Shown: positions 8,651 through 17,777 of the stretch, in pieces
Position numbering within the stretch: the stretch's first letter is position 1
How the letters are laid out: each line of letters starts with the position of its first letter
Assembly: GCA_041396705.1 (NCBI GenBank)
Contig: JAWKYB010000005.1
Location: forward strand, 248,001-312,000
Origin: Alphaproteobacteria bacterium
GTDB taxonomy: Bacteria; Pseudomonadota; Alphaproteobacteria; CALKHQ01
Length of the DNA: 64,000 bases
Direction: 5' to 3'
The notes under the pieces: generated by a model
What the model was told of the DNA's origin: nothing
The model's database searches: none
The model's input: only the letters and a program-made list of their open reading frames with translations
Translations under genes and position numbers: made by a program

Positions 8651-9054
8651 TCGAGCACCGAGATCACCTTCGGCATCACCCGGATGAAGGCGATGTCGCC
8701 TTCCCACGGCGGGTCCAGGTCGGCCACCTGCGGAAACCGGGCCATCATCAGCTTGCCGATATGGCCGACTTCCGCCGGGTCGGTCACCCGCTCGGCCAGT
8801 CCGGCCAGCGACAGCCCGCGGATCCCGGTCCAGTCGTCGTAGTCCAGGGTCAGGGTCAGCGACACCCGCGCGTCGCGCGCGATGTTGCGCGCCTTCTGCG
8901 AATGCTCGCCGCAACCGAAATAGATGGTCAGGCCGTCGGCGACGTAGCTGACCGTCGTCGCCTGCGGAAAGCCGTCGGGCCGCAGCGTGGCGATGGCCAG
9001 ATCGCGCCCCTGCGCCAGAATCGCCCGTGCCAGGTCCAAGGGTTCATCCGCCAT
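8602..9054 (-). CDS. Pyridoxamine 5'-phosphate oxidase-family flavin protein
   Basis: 150 residues forming one split-barrel FMN-binding domain. Recognisable parts are LAIATLRPDGFPQATTVSYVADG near the N-terminus (residues about 18-40), the phosphate-binding-type stretch SQKARNIARDARVSLTL, and a C-terminal VISVLDYRKGFGHTDLV. It is a general flavin reductase/oxidase-like fold; these small proteins are often of unknown substrate. Tail overlap of 49 bases with the convergent LysR gene is unusual and could form antisense mRNA ends. Confidence 0.82.
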   Translation of the reverse strand: MADEPLDLARAILAQGRDLAIATLRPDGFPQATTVSYVADGLTIYFGCGEHSQKARNIARDARVSLTLTLDYDDWTGIRGLSLAGLAERVTDPAEVGHIGKLMMARFPQVADLDPPWEGDIAFIRVMPKVISVLDYRKGFGHTDLVALPG

Positions 9055-9200
9055 CCGTCCCTCCGCTGCCGTCGCTACCGTCGCTGCCGAACAAGGGAAA
9101 AGGGTGGCACCGGAGCCGGGTATGGCTCCTTGACGCCCGTCAAGCGGGGCGGCGACGGACGGCGGGACCGGCTTCGCCGGTTGAAGGCGGCCGCACGCCG

Positions 9201-10226
9201 CTATGCCGGCACCACGCTGCGGAAGCGTTGGCGATAGCGGCTCGGGCTGATCCCGGTCGTGCGCTTGAACAGGCGGCGGAACGAGCCGGGATCGTCATAG
9301 CCGACATCGCCGGCGATCGCGTCGATCGGCGCGTCGCCCGTTTCCAGCATCTGCTTGGCTTCCTCGATCCGCAGCGTCTGCACGTAGTCGAGCGGCGCAT
9401 AGCCGGTGGCGCGGCGGAAGCGGCGCTTGAAGGTGCGGCCGTTCAGTCCCGAGCGGCCGGCCATCCGCGCCACCGGGTTGGCTGTCGCATAGTGCTGCGC
9501 GATCCAGGCCTGGCAGTCGGCGATCACCGCATCGTCGTGGCGGGCCGGCCGGACCATGGCGGCAAAGGGCAGCTGGCCGTGGCTGCGGTCGCCGAACAGG
9601 AACACCTTGGCGATGCGCCGCGCCTCGTCCTCGCCGCAGAAGCGGGCGATCAGGTACAGCGCGAGATCCGCCCACGAGGCCGAGCCGCCCGAGGTGACGA
9701 TGCCGTGCCCGGCACCCGCCGGCACCAGCACCCGTTCGGGCTGCAGCAGCACGCGCGGATAGCAGCGGCGGAACAGCGGTCCGGCGCTCCAATGGGTCGT
9801 CGCCTCGCGCCCGTCGAGCAGGCCGGCCTCGGCCAGCATCAGCGCCCCGGTGCACACCGAGCAGACGATGGCGCCGCGTGCATGCTGCCGCCGCAGCCAG
9901 GCCGTCGCCTCCGGCCAGCGGCCGGCGGGCTCGGCGCCCGCGTCCAGCGTCAGGTCCGCGACGATCACGATGTCGGGCCGCGCCGCCTCGGCAAAGGCGA
10001 GGTCGGCGACCACCGGCGCACCGACCGCAGTGCGGAACGGCGCGCGGTCGCCGGCGACGACCTGCGGCGCCATCCGGCGCACGACGGACGGCGCGCCGGT
10101 CAGTTGCTCCCACACCGTGCCGACGGCCAGGAACACCTCGTGCAGCCCATAGATCACCGCCGCCGAGGCCTCCGGAACCGCGACCAGGGCGATGGCGACC
10201 GGGGCAGTGCTGCCGGGCAAGGTCAT
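9201..10226 (-). CDS. GlxA-family AraC-type regulator (DJ-1/PfpI domain + HTH)
   Basis: 341 residues. The N-terminal DJ-1/PfpI-like domain (about 1-190) has the nucleophile-elbow type sequence CSVCTGALMLAEAGLL and DGREATTHW. The C-terminal AraC helix-turn-helix domain (about 225-335) carries NPVARMAGRSGLNGRTFKRRF and GYDDPGSFRRLFKRTTGISP. This fusion is usual for GlxA-type regulators, which often control catabolic or detoxification genes. Its first 66 codons and 85 bases or more of upstream DNA are duplicated 1213 bases away (see the remnant at 11236-11439). An operator-like dyad lies 12 bases upstream of the ATG. Confidence 0.92.
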   Translation of the reverse strand: MTLPGSTAPVAIALVAVPEASAAVIYGLHEVFLAVGTVWEQLTGAPSVVRRMAPQVVAGDRAPFRTAVGAPVVADLAFAEAARPDIVIVADLTLDAGAEPAGRWPEATAWLRRQHARGAIVCSVCTGALMLAEAGLLDGREATTHWSAGPLFRRCYPRVLLQPERVLVPAGAGHGIVTSGGSASWADLALYLIARFCGEDEARRIAKVFLFGDRSHGQLPFAAMVRPARHDDAVIADCQAWIAQHYATANPVARMAGRSGLNGRTFKRRFRRATGYAPLDYVQTLRIEEAKQMLETGDAPIDAIAGDVGYDDPGSFRRLFKRTTGISPSRYRQRFRSVVPA

Positions 10227-10322
10227 CCGCCGCGAATGTCATATATGACGCGTTGCAGTCAATTCCGCGTCTTATGCAGGGGCGCGTGACGGTACCGTTG
10301 TGCGACCGGTCGCGGCCGCGCG
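10027..10322. repeat. Copy 1 of duplicated regulator head and promoter
   Basis: About 296 bases covering the first 66 codons of the GlxA-type regulator and roughly 96 bases upstream. It aligns without gaps with 11240-11535 at a constant offset of 1213: both ATGs, both dyads (12 bases from the ATG) and a shared CGCGGCCGC motif (85 bases from the ATG) are in register. Homology fades on both sides, near GCGGAACGGC at the coding end and just beyond CGCGGCCGC at the promoter end. Confidence 0.85.
10238..10261. promoter_or_regulatory. Operator-like dyad upstream of the GlxA-type regulator
   Basis: GTCATATATGAC (10238-10249) is a perfect 12-base palindrome. It overlaps a second dyad, TGAC-N8-GTCA (10246-10261), followed by AATTCCGCG. 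The whole arrangement is kept in the second copy at 11451-11474, 12 bases from the remnant start codon in both cases. This looks like an autoregulatory operator, but which protein binds it is inference. Confidence 0.55.
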
Positions 10323-10386
10323 GCCGGTCCTCAGCCCATCTGCCAGGCTCGTCCCGACGCCGGAGCCGTACGGCCCCGGACCATGG

Positions 10387-10782
10387 TCACTGGCTGGTCG
10401 TTCCGCCGCCGGGTGCGGTCAGCGTCGGCAGGGTCGTGCCCGGCACAGTCTCGAGCTGCGGCGCGTTGGCGCCGGGCAAATTGGCGCGGCTGCTCGGCAG
10501 GTGGCTTGCCGAATAGGCGGGATCCCAAACGCAATCCTCCTGGGTTCCGGCGGGCGCAACCGTGAGGTTGTTGCAGATCCAGCAGCCATCGGAATAGCAG
10601 CACCAGCAAAGCAGACCGCCGCAACCGTTGCTGGCATTGCCGCCGAAGGTATCCCGTTCGCACTGCCCCACCGAGGTGTTGTCAGCCGGGCGGCGGATCA
10701 GGGCCTCCGCCTCGGGTGCGGCGGTTAGCAACGCGAGAATGGCGGCCAGGATCGCAGCGGCCGCGGACATCGGCTTCGTCAT
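10387..10782 (-). CDS. Small cysteine-rich secreted protein, unknown
   Basis: 131 residues with a signal peptide (MTKPMSAAAAILAAILALLT, cleavage near EAEA). The mature protein has eight cysteines at 41, 54, 59, 61, 62, 67, 70 and 84, clustered in GCGGLLCWCCYSDGCWICNN, then a Pro/Thr-rich tail ending GGGTTSQ. Family not recognised. The pattern suggests a disulfide-rich or metal-binding periplasmic protein. CGGAG lies 9 bases before the start. It is the gene immediately upstream of the GlxA-type regulator on the same strand, with the operator-like dyad between them. Confidence 0.6.
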   Translation of the reverse strand: MTKPMSAAAAILAAILALLTAAPEAEALIRRPADNTSVGQCERDTFGGNASNGCGGLLCWCCYSDGCWICNNLTVAPAGTQEDCVWDPAYSASHLPSSRANLPGANAPQLETVPGTTLPTLTAPGGGTTSQ

Positions 10783-10912
10783 GACTGTCACTCCGGAATG
10801 CGCGACCGACTTCCCGCACCCGCCGGACCGCGCACACCGGCGGACAGGTATCCGAAATCCCGTACTGCTGGCGGAGCGCGCCCCGGGAATCCCGCAACGG
10901 CAAAGACCGACT

Positions 10913-11107
10913 CTAGTGGAACGGGAGGCCGGCCTGCGGGTCGTCGTGCGGCCAAATCGGTGGGAGCGGGGTCGCGCGACCGGCGTCGCAGACGATCTTG
11001 CTCGTTCCGGCAGCCGTACCCGGCTTCGGAACCGTGACACCGCAGACAACGGCGCGACGGGCTATGCCGGAAGGCGCCGTGGCGACGACCAGGTTCGGCT
11101 GTGGCAT
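10913..11107 (-). CDS. Small ORF, 64 residues, unknown
   Basis: Starts MPQPNLVVATAPSGIARRAV and ends PQAGLPFH. The case for it being real is an AGGAG seven bases before the ATG and codon use similar to the neighbours. It has no signal peptide and two cysteines (VVCG and IVCD). The segment around VCGVTVPKPGT loosely resembles ICNNLTVAPAGT in the Cys-rich protein next to it, which could mean it is a decayed copy of that gene; this is weak. It lies just before the GlxA remnant. Confidence 0.35.
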   Translation of the reverse strand: MPQPNLVVATAPSGIARRAVVCGVTVPKPGTAAGTSKIVCDAGRATPLPPIWPHDDPQAGLPFH

Positions 11108-11235
11108 GCGCGTACTCCTGACGGAGCGAAGCGCAGCGATCATATCCGCGCGGCGATGCGGCGTCGAGAGCGGCCGCGCGCGATCCACCCTGACAGATTG
11201 TTGTCACGGTGAATCCGCCGCGCCGGAACCGAGGC

Positions 11236-11439
11236 TCAGGACGCGCGGAACGGCAGGCGGTCGCAGGCGACGACACGCGGCGCCATCCGGCGCACGGCGG
11301 ACGGCGTACCGATCCATAGCTCGCACACTGTGCCGACGGGCCGGAACACCCCGTGCAGACCATGGGTCACCGCCGCCGAGGTCCGCGGAGCCGCGACCAG
11401 GGCGATGTTCGCCACCACGCTGCAGGCGGGCAAGGTCAT
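11236..11439 (-). pseudogene. Truncated GlxA-type regulator remnant (N-terminal 67 codons)
   Basis: 67 codons starting MTLPACSVVANIALVAAP and ending PFRAS before a stop. It aligns without gaps to the first 66 residues of the full regulator at 9201-10226 (for example GLHxVFxxVGTV and VRRMAPxVVAxDRxPFR). The rest of the PfpI domain and the whole HTH domain are absent. No known role for such a fragment. Its promoter copy is still well conserved, and now lies between the remnant and the divergent nitroreductase-like gene. Confidence 0.8.
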
Positions 11440-11535
11440 TCGCCGCGAATGTCACATATGACCTGTTTCTGTCAATTCCGCGACTAACACGGTGGCGGGC
11501 GACGGCGCCAATGTACGGCCCGTCGCGGCCGCACA
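11240..11535. repeat. Copy 2 of duplicated regulator head and promoter
   Basis: Partner of 10027-10322. The dyad here is GTCACATATGAC (11451-11462) with TGAC-N8-GTCA at 11459-11474 and AATTCCGCG after it. The duplicate promoter end stops about 24 bases before the start of the nitroreductase-like gene at 11559, so the copy now provides the upstream region of that gene. Confidence 0.85.
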
Positions 11536-11558
11536 GCCGCCTGTTGAGGAGACCAGCC

Positions 11559-12958
11559 ATGCTTTCGGCGACACGACGCAAACTGATCGGCGGCGCCCTG
11601 GTCGGCGCCAGCGGGCTTGCCGGCGCCTTCGGTCGCCAGGCCGCGGCCGGCGCCCTGGCCCGCAAGGGACGCATCCTGCTCGACCGGATGCCGGACATCC
11701 CCCGCGGCTTGGTCGAAGCGGTCAACTTTCCGCTGATCGAGGCGATCCACGGCCGGCGCTCGCGCCGCTTCGCCCGCGGCGCTTCGATCCCGGACGGACC
11801 GCTGGCCTTCACTTCGCGCCAGCCGGCGGCCCGGCTGACCGAGACCGAGCAACTGCTGTTGCTGGCCACGGTCGCGGGCAACACCGGCTGGGCGAACCTG
11901 ATCCCGTTCAACCGCGCCTACCTGCCGCACATCCCCAACTATGCCGCCGCCGCCGGCGGGCGCAGCTTTCCGTCGGCCGCCGGCTTCCACACCACCGAGG
12001 TGTTCTACACCGACGACGACGGCGTCTATCTGTTCCCGACCCGCGACATGACGCCGGACGGGCCGCCCGGCGACGGCGGCACCGATCTGGCAGCATGGCT
12101 CGCCGCCCACCGGGCGCGCATCGTCAAGCTTGCCGACGGCCGGCTGAACACGCCGCGGGAAGCCCGGCACATGGAGATGCACAACGCCTGGTGCGCCAAC
12201 GTGCCCGGCAGCACCCTGATCGTTCCGGTCTCCGACCTGGCCCAGCACCAGATCCTCAACCTCTGCTACCTGGTCCAGAACGGCGCCTGCATCTTCGACG
12301 ACATCAACGGCCGCGCGGTGCCGGGCATCGAACGGTTCGCGCATCTGGTCGACCCCGAGAACGCCTATCCGCTCAGCTACTTCGACCAGATCGGCGTGAC
12401 CGAGGTGACGGTGGAGTCGTCGACGGCGTGCTATGCCGGCGCGCTGATGCTGCAGGCGCTGGGGCTTGGCGGCTGGATGTACGAGGGCATCAACCCGTTC
12501 TCCATCCTCGGCGCCAGTGGCGACCGGCGGTACCCAGGCTCGGCTTCCGCTACGACACCGATCCGCGCTGGCCGCTGCCCAACGTCACCGGGCTGCCCGG
12601 CGTGTTCGAGGGCCACTGTCCGCCGCACTTCCCCGACATGCGGGCCGCCGTCGACTCCGTCGTTGCCCGCAAGTTCGGCGCCGGCGGGCCGTTCGACCCG
12701 GCCACGCCCGGCCCCTATCGCGAGACCGCCGCCGTGCGCGGCCGCGGTCTGCCGCACGATGCCGACTTCCGCGCCTGCGTCGCCCTGATGGCGCAGTATG
12801 TGTTCGACAGCTTCGGCCGCTTCCCGGCGACCGTGCCGCCGATCTTCACGATGATGTACCTGCAGGCGCACCGGCTCGACACCGCGTTCTACGACGCCCA
12901 CTTCGCGCCCGGCGCCTATCTGCGCACCCATGCGGACCACGACCGCAACTGGGCCTGA
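11559..12958 (+). pseudogene. Nitroreductase-family protein with Tat-like signal, frameshifted
   Basis: The start has GAGGAG 8 bases upstream and a twin-arginine type signal, MLSATRRKLIGGALVGASGL. The protein continues with AIHGRRSRRFARGASI, typical of nitroreductase-like FMN enzymes, and QHQILNLCYLVQNGACIFDD. At about 12540 the frame changes: GASGDRRYPG continues as LGFRYDTDPRWPLPNVTG in the next frame to the stop at 12958. The gene length (1400) is one base short of a multiple of three, so a single missing C is the simplest explanation. Intact it would be about 466 residues. Both halves are well preserved, so a sequencing error is likelier than decay. Confidence 0.7.
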
Positions 12959-13047
12959 CGGCGCGTCGGCGCGGCCGTTGACCGAGATCAACACCTGCCG
13001 GGGCCGGCACCGGCACGATCCCAGCCAAACCGGAATGGGAGAGTGCG

Positions 13048-13842
13048 ATGTCCGGACATGCAGGAAATGCCCGCTGGCTGCGCCGCCTGCTCGGCCTCGG
13101 CGCCGCCGCGGCAATGCTTTCCGTCGCCGGCCCCGCCGTGGCCGACCACGAGCGCAGCTGCTATTTCACGCTGGAGGTCAACCCGACCGACGCGAGCCAG
13201 CAGAACGCGATCTATCCGTTCACGGTGTTCAACACCGTCCAGTATCTTACGCAGGTCAACGACGGCCGGCGGGCGATCCGCCAGCACGTGACAGGCTGCG
13301 TCGAGACCCACTGGAACGACCGCAACGCCACGCGCCCGTTCGCCTGCCAGGACTCCGGCCGGATCGACATGGCGCAATACCCGTTCCAGAACATGTACGA
13401 GCAGATCCGCCAGGACCTCTGCGACGCCAACCGCGACGCGGTGCGCCTGCCGGTGAACGTCACGCTGTTCATCCGCGGCGAGCGCGGCTGCCTGGAACGC
13501 GACGAGGACGTCGGCGTCGACCCGGTGGCATGGGCGGTGATCGCGACCAGCCACCAGCTCAACTGTCCGATCCGCGAGGGCGGCGGCTGGGAGATGTCCG
13601 GGCCGCAGCCGCCGGCGAACCCGCCGCTGCCCAATACCCGGTTGCCGGGCCACGACATCGGCGCCCAGGCGGTCGACGACTGGCAGGCCTGCTGGACCCT
13701 GTGCGAGCGGACCGACGGCTGTGCCGCCTGGACCTTCCGCGCCGCCGGCACGTCCGGCCCCGGCTCGGCCGCGCTGTGCCTGCTGAAGGACGGCGTCGGC
13801 GTGCAGGTGGCCGACGGCTGCTGCCAGTCCGGCACGCGGTAG
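13048..13842 (+). CDS. Exported protein with C-terminal PAN/Apple domain
   Basis: 264 residues with a signal peptide (about 1-33, ending GPAVAD). The central part (residues 40-190) has no recognised family; it contains several cysteines (SCYF, TGCVETHW, FACQDSG, DLCDAN, RGCLERDED). The C-terminal 65 residues match a PAN/Apple module: DDWQACWTLCERTDGCAAWTF then LCLLKDG and CCQSGTR. PAN modules mediate protein or carbohydrate binding outside the membrane. A good RBS (GGGAGAG) precedes the ATG. It follows the nitroreductase-like gene by 89 bases in the same direction. Confidence 0.75.
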   Translation: MSGHAGNARWLRRLLGLGAAAAMLSVAGPAVADHERSCYFTLEVNPTDASQQNAIYPFTVFNTVQYLTQVNDGRRAIRQHVTGCVETHWNDRNATRPFACQDSGRIDMAQYPFQNMYEQIRQDLCDANRDAVRLPVNVTLFIRGERGCLERDEDVGVDPVAWAVIATSHQLNCPIREGGGWEMSGPQPPANPPLPNTRLPGHDIGAQAVDDWQACWTLCERTDGCAAWTFRAAGTSGPGSAALCLLKDGVGVQVADGCCQSGTR

Positions 13843-13889
13843 GACCGCCTCCGTCGCGGCGGCGCACGCCGCTCCGACCGCGCCGCCGC

Positions 13890-13920
13890 GCGAACCTTCG
13901 TTCGCGTGAACAACCGTTCA
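13890..13920. promoter_or_regulatory. Two tandem GAAC-N4-GTTC dyads
   Basis: CGCGAAC-CTTC-GTTCGCG (13890-13906, 7-base arms) is followed by TGAAC-AACC-GTTCA (13907-13920). Both share the core GAAC-N4-GTTC, with centres 16 bases apart. They lie 50 bases after the PAN gene and 108 bases before the next ATG. GAAC-N4-GTTC is the form of the Gram-positive LexA box; the usual alphaproteobacterial box is GTTC-N7-GTTC, so the binding protein is uncertain. The first dyad could also act as a hairpin at the mRNA end. Confidence 0.45.
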
Positions 13921-14027
13921 TTTGGCGCCGGCGGCGCCGTGCGCCAGTCTTCGTCTGCCGATCGTTGCCGCAGCGATTTCTTACCGGCCGCGACCGTTTG
14001 ATTCGCAGTCATTTGACGGTGAAGCGC

Positions 14028-14519
14028 ATGTTGCCAGCCCCCCGCCCCGTCGTCGTCCCCTGCCTCATCGCTCTGTCGCTGACGGCCTGTCAGGGCAGCG
14101 CCAACCGGCCGGCGCCGGCGGCGACGTCTCCGCAGGACGGCTATGCCGAAGCCGCGGAAATGAATGGGAACCCCATGCCGCTCACCACGGCGGAGATCCG
14201 CACGCTCTATTCCGGCGTGCAGGAGTATTACGAAGACTTCGACCAGCCCGGCATCCGGGTGACTTCCGTCTACCAGGCGGATGGCCGCATGACGTTCGCG
14301 TGGAGCTTCCGCGGCGAGGTTCGACAGGGAACCGGCCGCTGGTACGCGGAGAATGGTCAGCTTTGTATCGATTACGACGCGCTGCTGCCGACACCGGAGA
14401 CCCCCGACCCCAACTGCAGGAGCATGACCGGCGTCCGTGGCGACCGCTCGACATTGCTGGGGGCCACGAACGAGCGAGGCCTCCTGGGTGGCACCATTAT
14501 CCTGCAGCCGATCGAGTAG
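14028..14519 (+). CDS. Small lipoprotein, unknown
   Basis: 163 residues. The N-terminus MLPAPRPVVVPCLIALSLTAC ends in a lipobox (LTAC, Cys about residue 21), so it should be lipid-anchored in the envelope. The mature part has YSGVQEYYEDFDQPGIRVTSVY and SFRGEVRQGTGRWYAENGQLC, a beta-rich pattern seen in small lipocalin-like exported proteins of alphaproteobacteria; not assigned to a family. A GTG at 14019 could add three basic residues. It lies downstream of the paired GAAC-N4-GTTC dyads. Confidence 0.65.
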   Translation: MLPAPRPVVVPCLIALSLTACQGSANRPAPAATSPQDGYAEAAEMNGNPMPLTTAEIRTLYSGVQEYYEDFDQPGIRVTSVYQADGRMTFAWSFRGEVRQGTGRWYAENGQLCIDYDALLPTPETPDPNCRSMTGVRGDRSTLLGATNERGLLGGTIILQPIE

Positions 14520-14549
14520 CCCGGGCCCGGCCGGAACGTCGCCGGCGGC

Positions 14550-15290
14550 CTACTCCCGGCCGCGCGGGGCGCCGAAGCTGATCATCTGCCACTGCGCGAG
14601 GATGCGGTTGTAGCCGAAGCAGGCATAGAGCCCGCCGAGCCGGCGGATCGCTGCGGTGTCGGCATAGGCCGGCTGGTCGGCGAACCAGATCGCCTCGAAC
14701 CGGATCGCGCTGGCGCCGTCGCGGTCGGCCACGTCCAGCCCGCCGGGGTTCAGCAGCTGGACGATATCGCCGGCCGCAACGGTGCCCAGCTCATAGGTCG
14801 CGGAGGTCGGGTGCATGTAGACGGTCAGGCTCGGCACCGTCACCACGCCGTAGCGGTAGTTCGGGTCGGTGGCCAGCGCCGCCGGCAGCTCGGTGTGGAA
14901 ATAGGGCGCGCAGAACTTGCCCGGCTCGACGAAGCGGCCGCCATTCTGCAGGATATCGGCCAGCGCCGGCCACAGGTCCCACTGCGCCGCCGGGATCGCG
15001 TCCGGCATCCAGGCCAGCTTCAGCGCGTCGCGGCCCAGGTCGGCGCCGTATTCGTCGATCAGCGAGCCGGTGTCGAGGTCCTGCGGCGTCGCGTTCAGCA
15101 CCGCCTCTGCGTCCATGCGCCGGACCGCGTCGAGCAATGTGGTGCGGAAGGCGGCGAAGCCCGGGTCGCTCGGTCCCTCGTCGACCGGCGTCATCCGGCC
15201 GAAGCTGTCGGCCATGGCCGGCGACAGGGCGAAGACCGTGATCGCGCAAACAGCCGTCACCGCCAGCCGTCGGCGGCGGCCGGCGGACAA
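14550..15290 (-). CDS. Exported protein, unknown, start uncertain
   Basis: Protein of about 246 residues with TTG at 15290 as proposed start, giving the signal peptide MSAGRRRRLAVTAVCAITVF and cleavage near PAMAD. A longer frame begins at ATG 15347, but its first 19 codons lie on a widespread REP-like DNA motif and have no Shine-Dalgarno sequence. The mature part contains TLLDAVRRMDAEAVLNAT and a region VTVPSLTVYMHPTSATYELG that looks like an SH3-type fold. Function unknown. It is 60 bases after the purA stop, on the same strand. Confidence 0.6.
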   Translation of the reverse strand: MSAGRRRRLAVTAVCAITVFALSPAMADSFGRMTPVDEGPSDPGFAAFRTTLLDAVRRMDAEAVLNATPQDLDTGSLIDEYGADLGRDALKLAWMPDAIPAAQWDLWPALADILQNGGRFVEPGKFCAPYFHTELPAALATDPNYRYGVVTVPSLTVYMHPTSATYELGTVAAGDIVQLLNPGGLDVADRDGASAIRFEAIWFADQPAYADTAAIRRLGGLYACFGYNRILAQWQMISFGAPRGRE

Positions 15291-15301
15291 CGACCCCGGC
15301 T

Positions 15302-15332
15302 GGACGCGTCGCTTCGCTCTTCGCAATGACGG
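15302..15332. repeat. REP-like intergenic motif
   Basis: On the minus strand this reads CGTCATTGCGAAGAGCGAAG followed by CGACG. It matches the GTCATTGCGAG...GCGAAGCGACG consensus seen many times in numerous bacterial genomes, usually between genes. Only this copy is seen in the window, so repetition in this genome is an inference. It overlaps the longer possible N-terminus of the gene at 14550, which argues for the later start. Confidence 0.4.
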
Positions 15333-15350
15333 CTCCGAATCCTGCATCGT

Positions 15351-16637
<1,287 letters not shown>

Positions 16638-16638
<1 letters not shown>

Positions 16639-17768
16639 CAGCGGTCTCCTTCCGGCACCGGGTGCGGCGCGTCGCCGACCAGCAGGTGGGTGCAGTGCAG
16701 GGCGCGCGCGGCGGCGGCCGGATCGGTGGCCGGCGCCAGCGCCGCGACGGTGGACCAGCCCTCGGCGCGCAGCGCGGCGGCGCGCGTCGGCGCGGTGCCC
16801 TCGGGCAGCCACAGCCGGCGCGCCGGCGGCGGCGGGGCGACCGCCCGCATCACCGAATCCAGGAACAGCGAGAAGCCTGTCGCCGGCTCCGCCCCGGCGC
16901 CGGCCAGGTAGCGGCCGCCGTTGCCCAGCTCGCCGCGCACCCGCGGCGCAAACAGGGTGAAGGCGACGCCGCGATGATACTCGAATCCGCGGTTCTCCAC
17001 CGCGTCCACGGTCAGCTGCAGGCCGGGCAGCCCGGCCACCACCGCGGCAAGCCGGTCGATGTCGTCGCCGGGCAGGTCCAGCCGGCGCAGCGCCGGCAGT
17101 GCGGTCTCGGCCGGACCGCCGGCATCGATCAGCGCGATCAGCGCATCCGCCGCCGGCCCGGCGCTGGCCCGCACCGCGGCGCGGTCCTTCTGGTTGAGCG
17201 CGTGCCGGGTCTCCGCCGCCGCCTCCGGCGCCAGCCCGGCGGCGTCGAGGATCGCCGTCGCCACCGTCGGCACCGACAGGTCGACGCTCAGCCGCGCGAC
17301 GCCGGCATGGGCCAGCGCCTCGGCGGCCAGCGCGATCACCTCGATGTCGGCGGCGGCGTTGTCGGCGCCGATCAGCTCGACGCCGGCCTGGACGAACTGG
17401 CGCTCCGGCCGGATCTGGCTGCCGCTCACCCGCAGCACGTCGCCGGCATAGGCCAGCCGCAGCGGCCGCGCGCGATGGGCGAGCCGGCTCTGGGCGATGC
17501 GCGCGATCTGGCCGGTGATGTCGGCCCTGATGCCCAGCATCTGCCGGCTGACCGGGTCCATCAGCCGGAAGGTCTGGCGCAGCAGGCTGCCGCCGGCACC
17601 GTGCAGCAGCCCGGTCTCGAACTCGATCAGCGGCGGCTTGACCCGCTCGTAGCCATGCGCCGCGAAATCGTCGACCAGGCGGTTGATCGTCGCCGCCTCG
17701 TGCGCCGCGTCCGGCGGCAGGCCGTCCATCAGGCCGGCCGGCAGCAGCGCGTCGGGGTTGCCGCTCAC
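16638..17768 (-). CDS. hisZ: ATP phosphoribosyltransferase regulatory subunit HisZ
   Basis: 376 residues, a catalytically inactive class II aminoacyl-tRNA synthetase-like protein that partners short-form HisG in histidine synthesis. Recognisable parts are AAHEAATINRLVDDFAAHGYERV, the motif-2-like RQTFRLMDPVSRQMLGIRAD with TGQIARIA, and the C-terminal ENRGFEYHRGVAFTLFA and ELGNGGRYL. No anticodon-binding domain is seen, which distinguishes it from HisRS. It lies between serA and purA, all on the minus strand and tightly packed. Confidence 0.9.
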
Positions 17769-17777
17769 CGTCCCGTC

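Noticed and set aside
9201..15290. A known anti-phage or toxin-antitoxin system
   Set aside because: No nuclease, TIR, helicase or toxin motif was found in the cluster; the exported and lipoprotein genes do not fit a known defence type.
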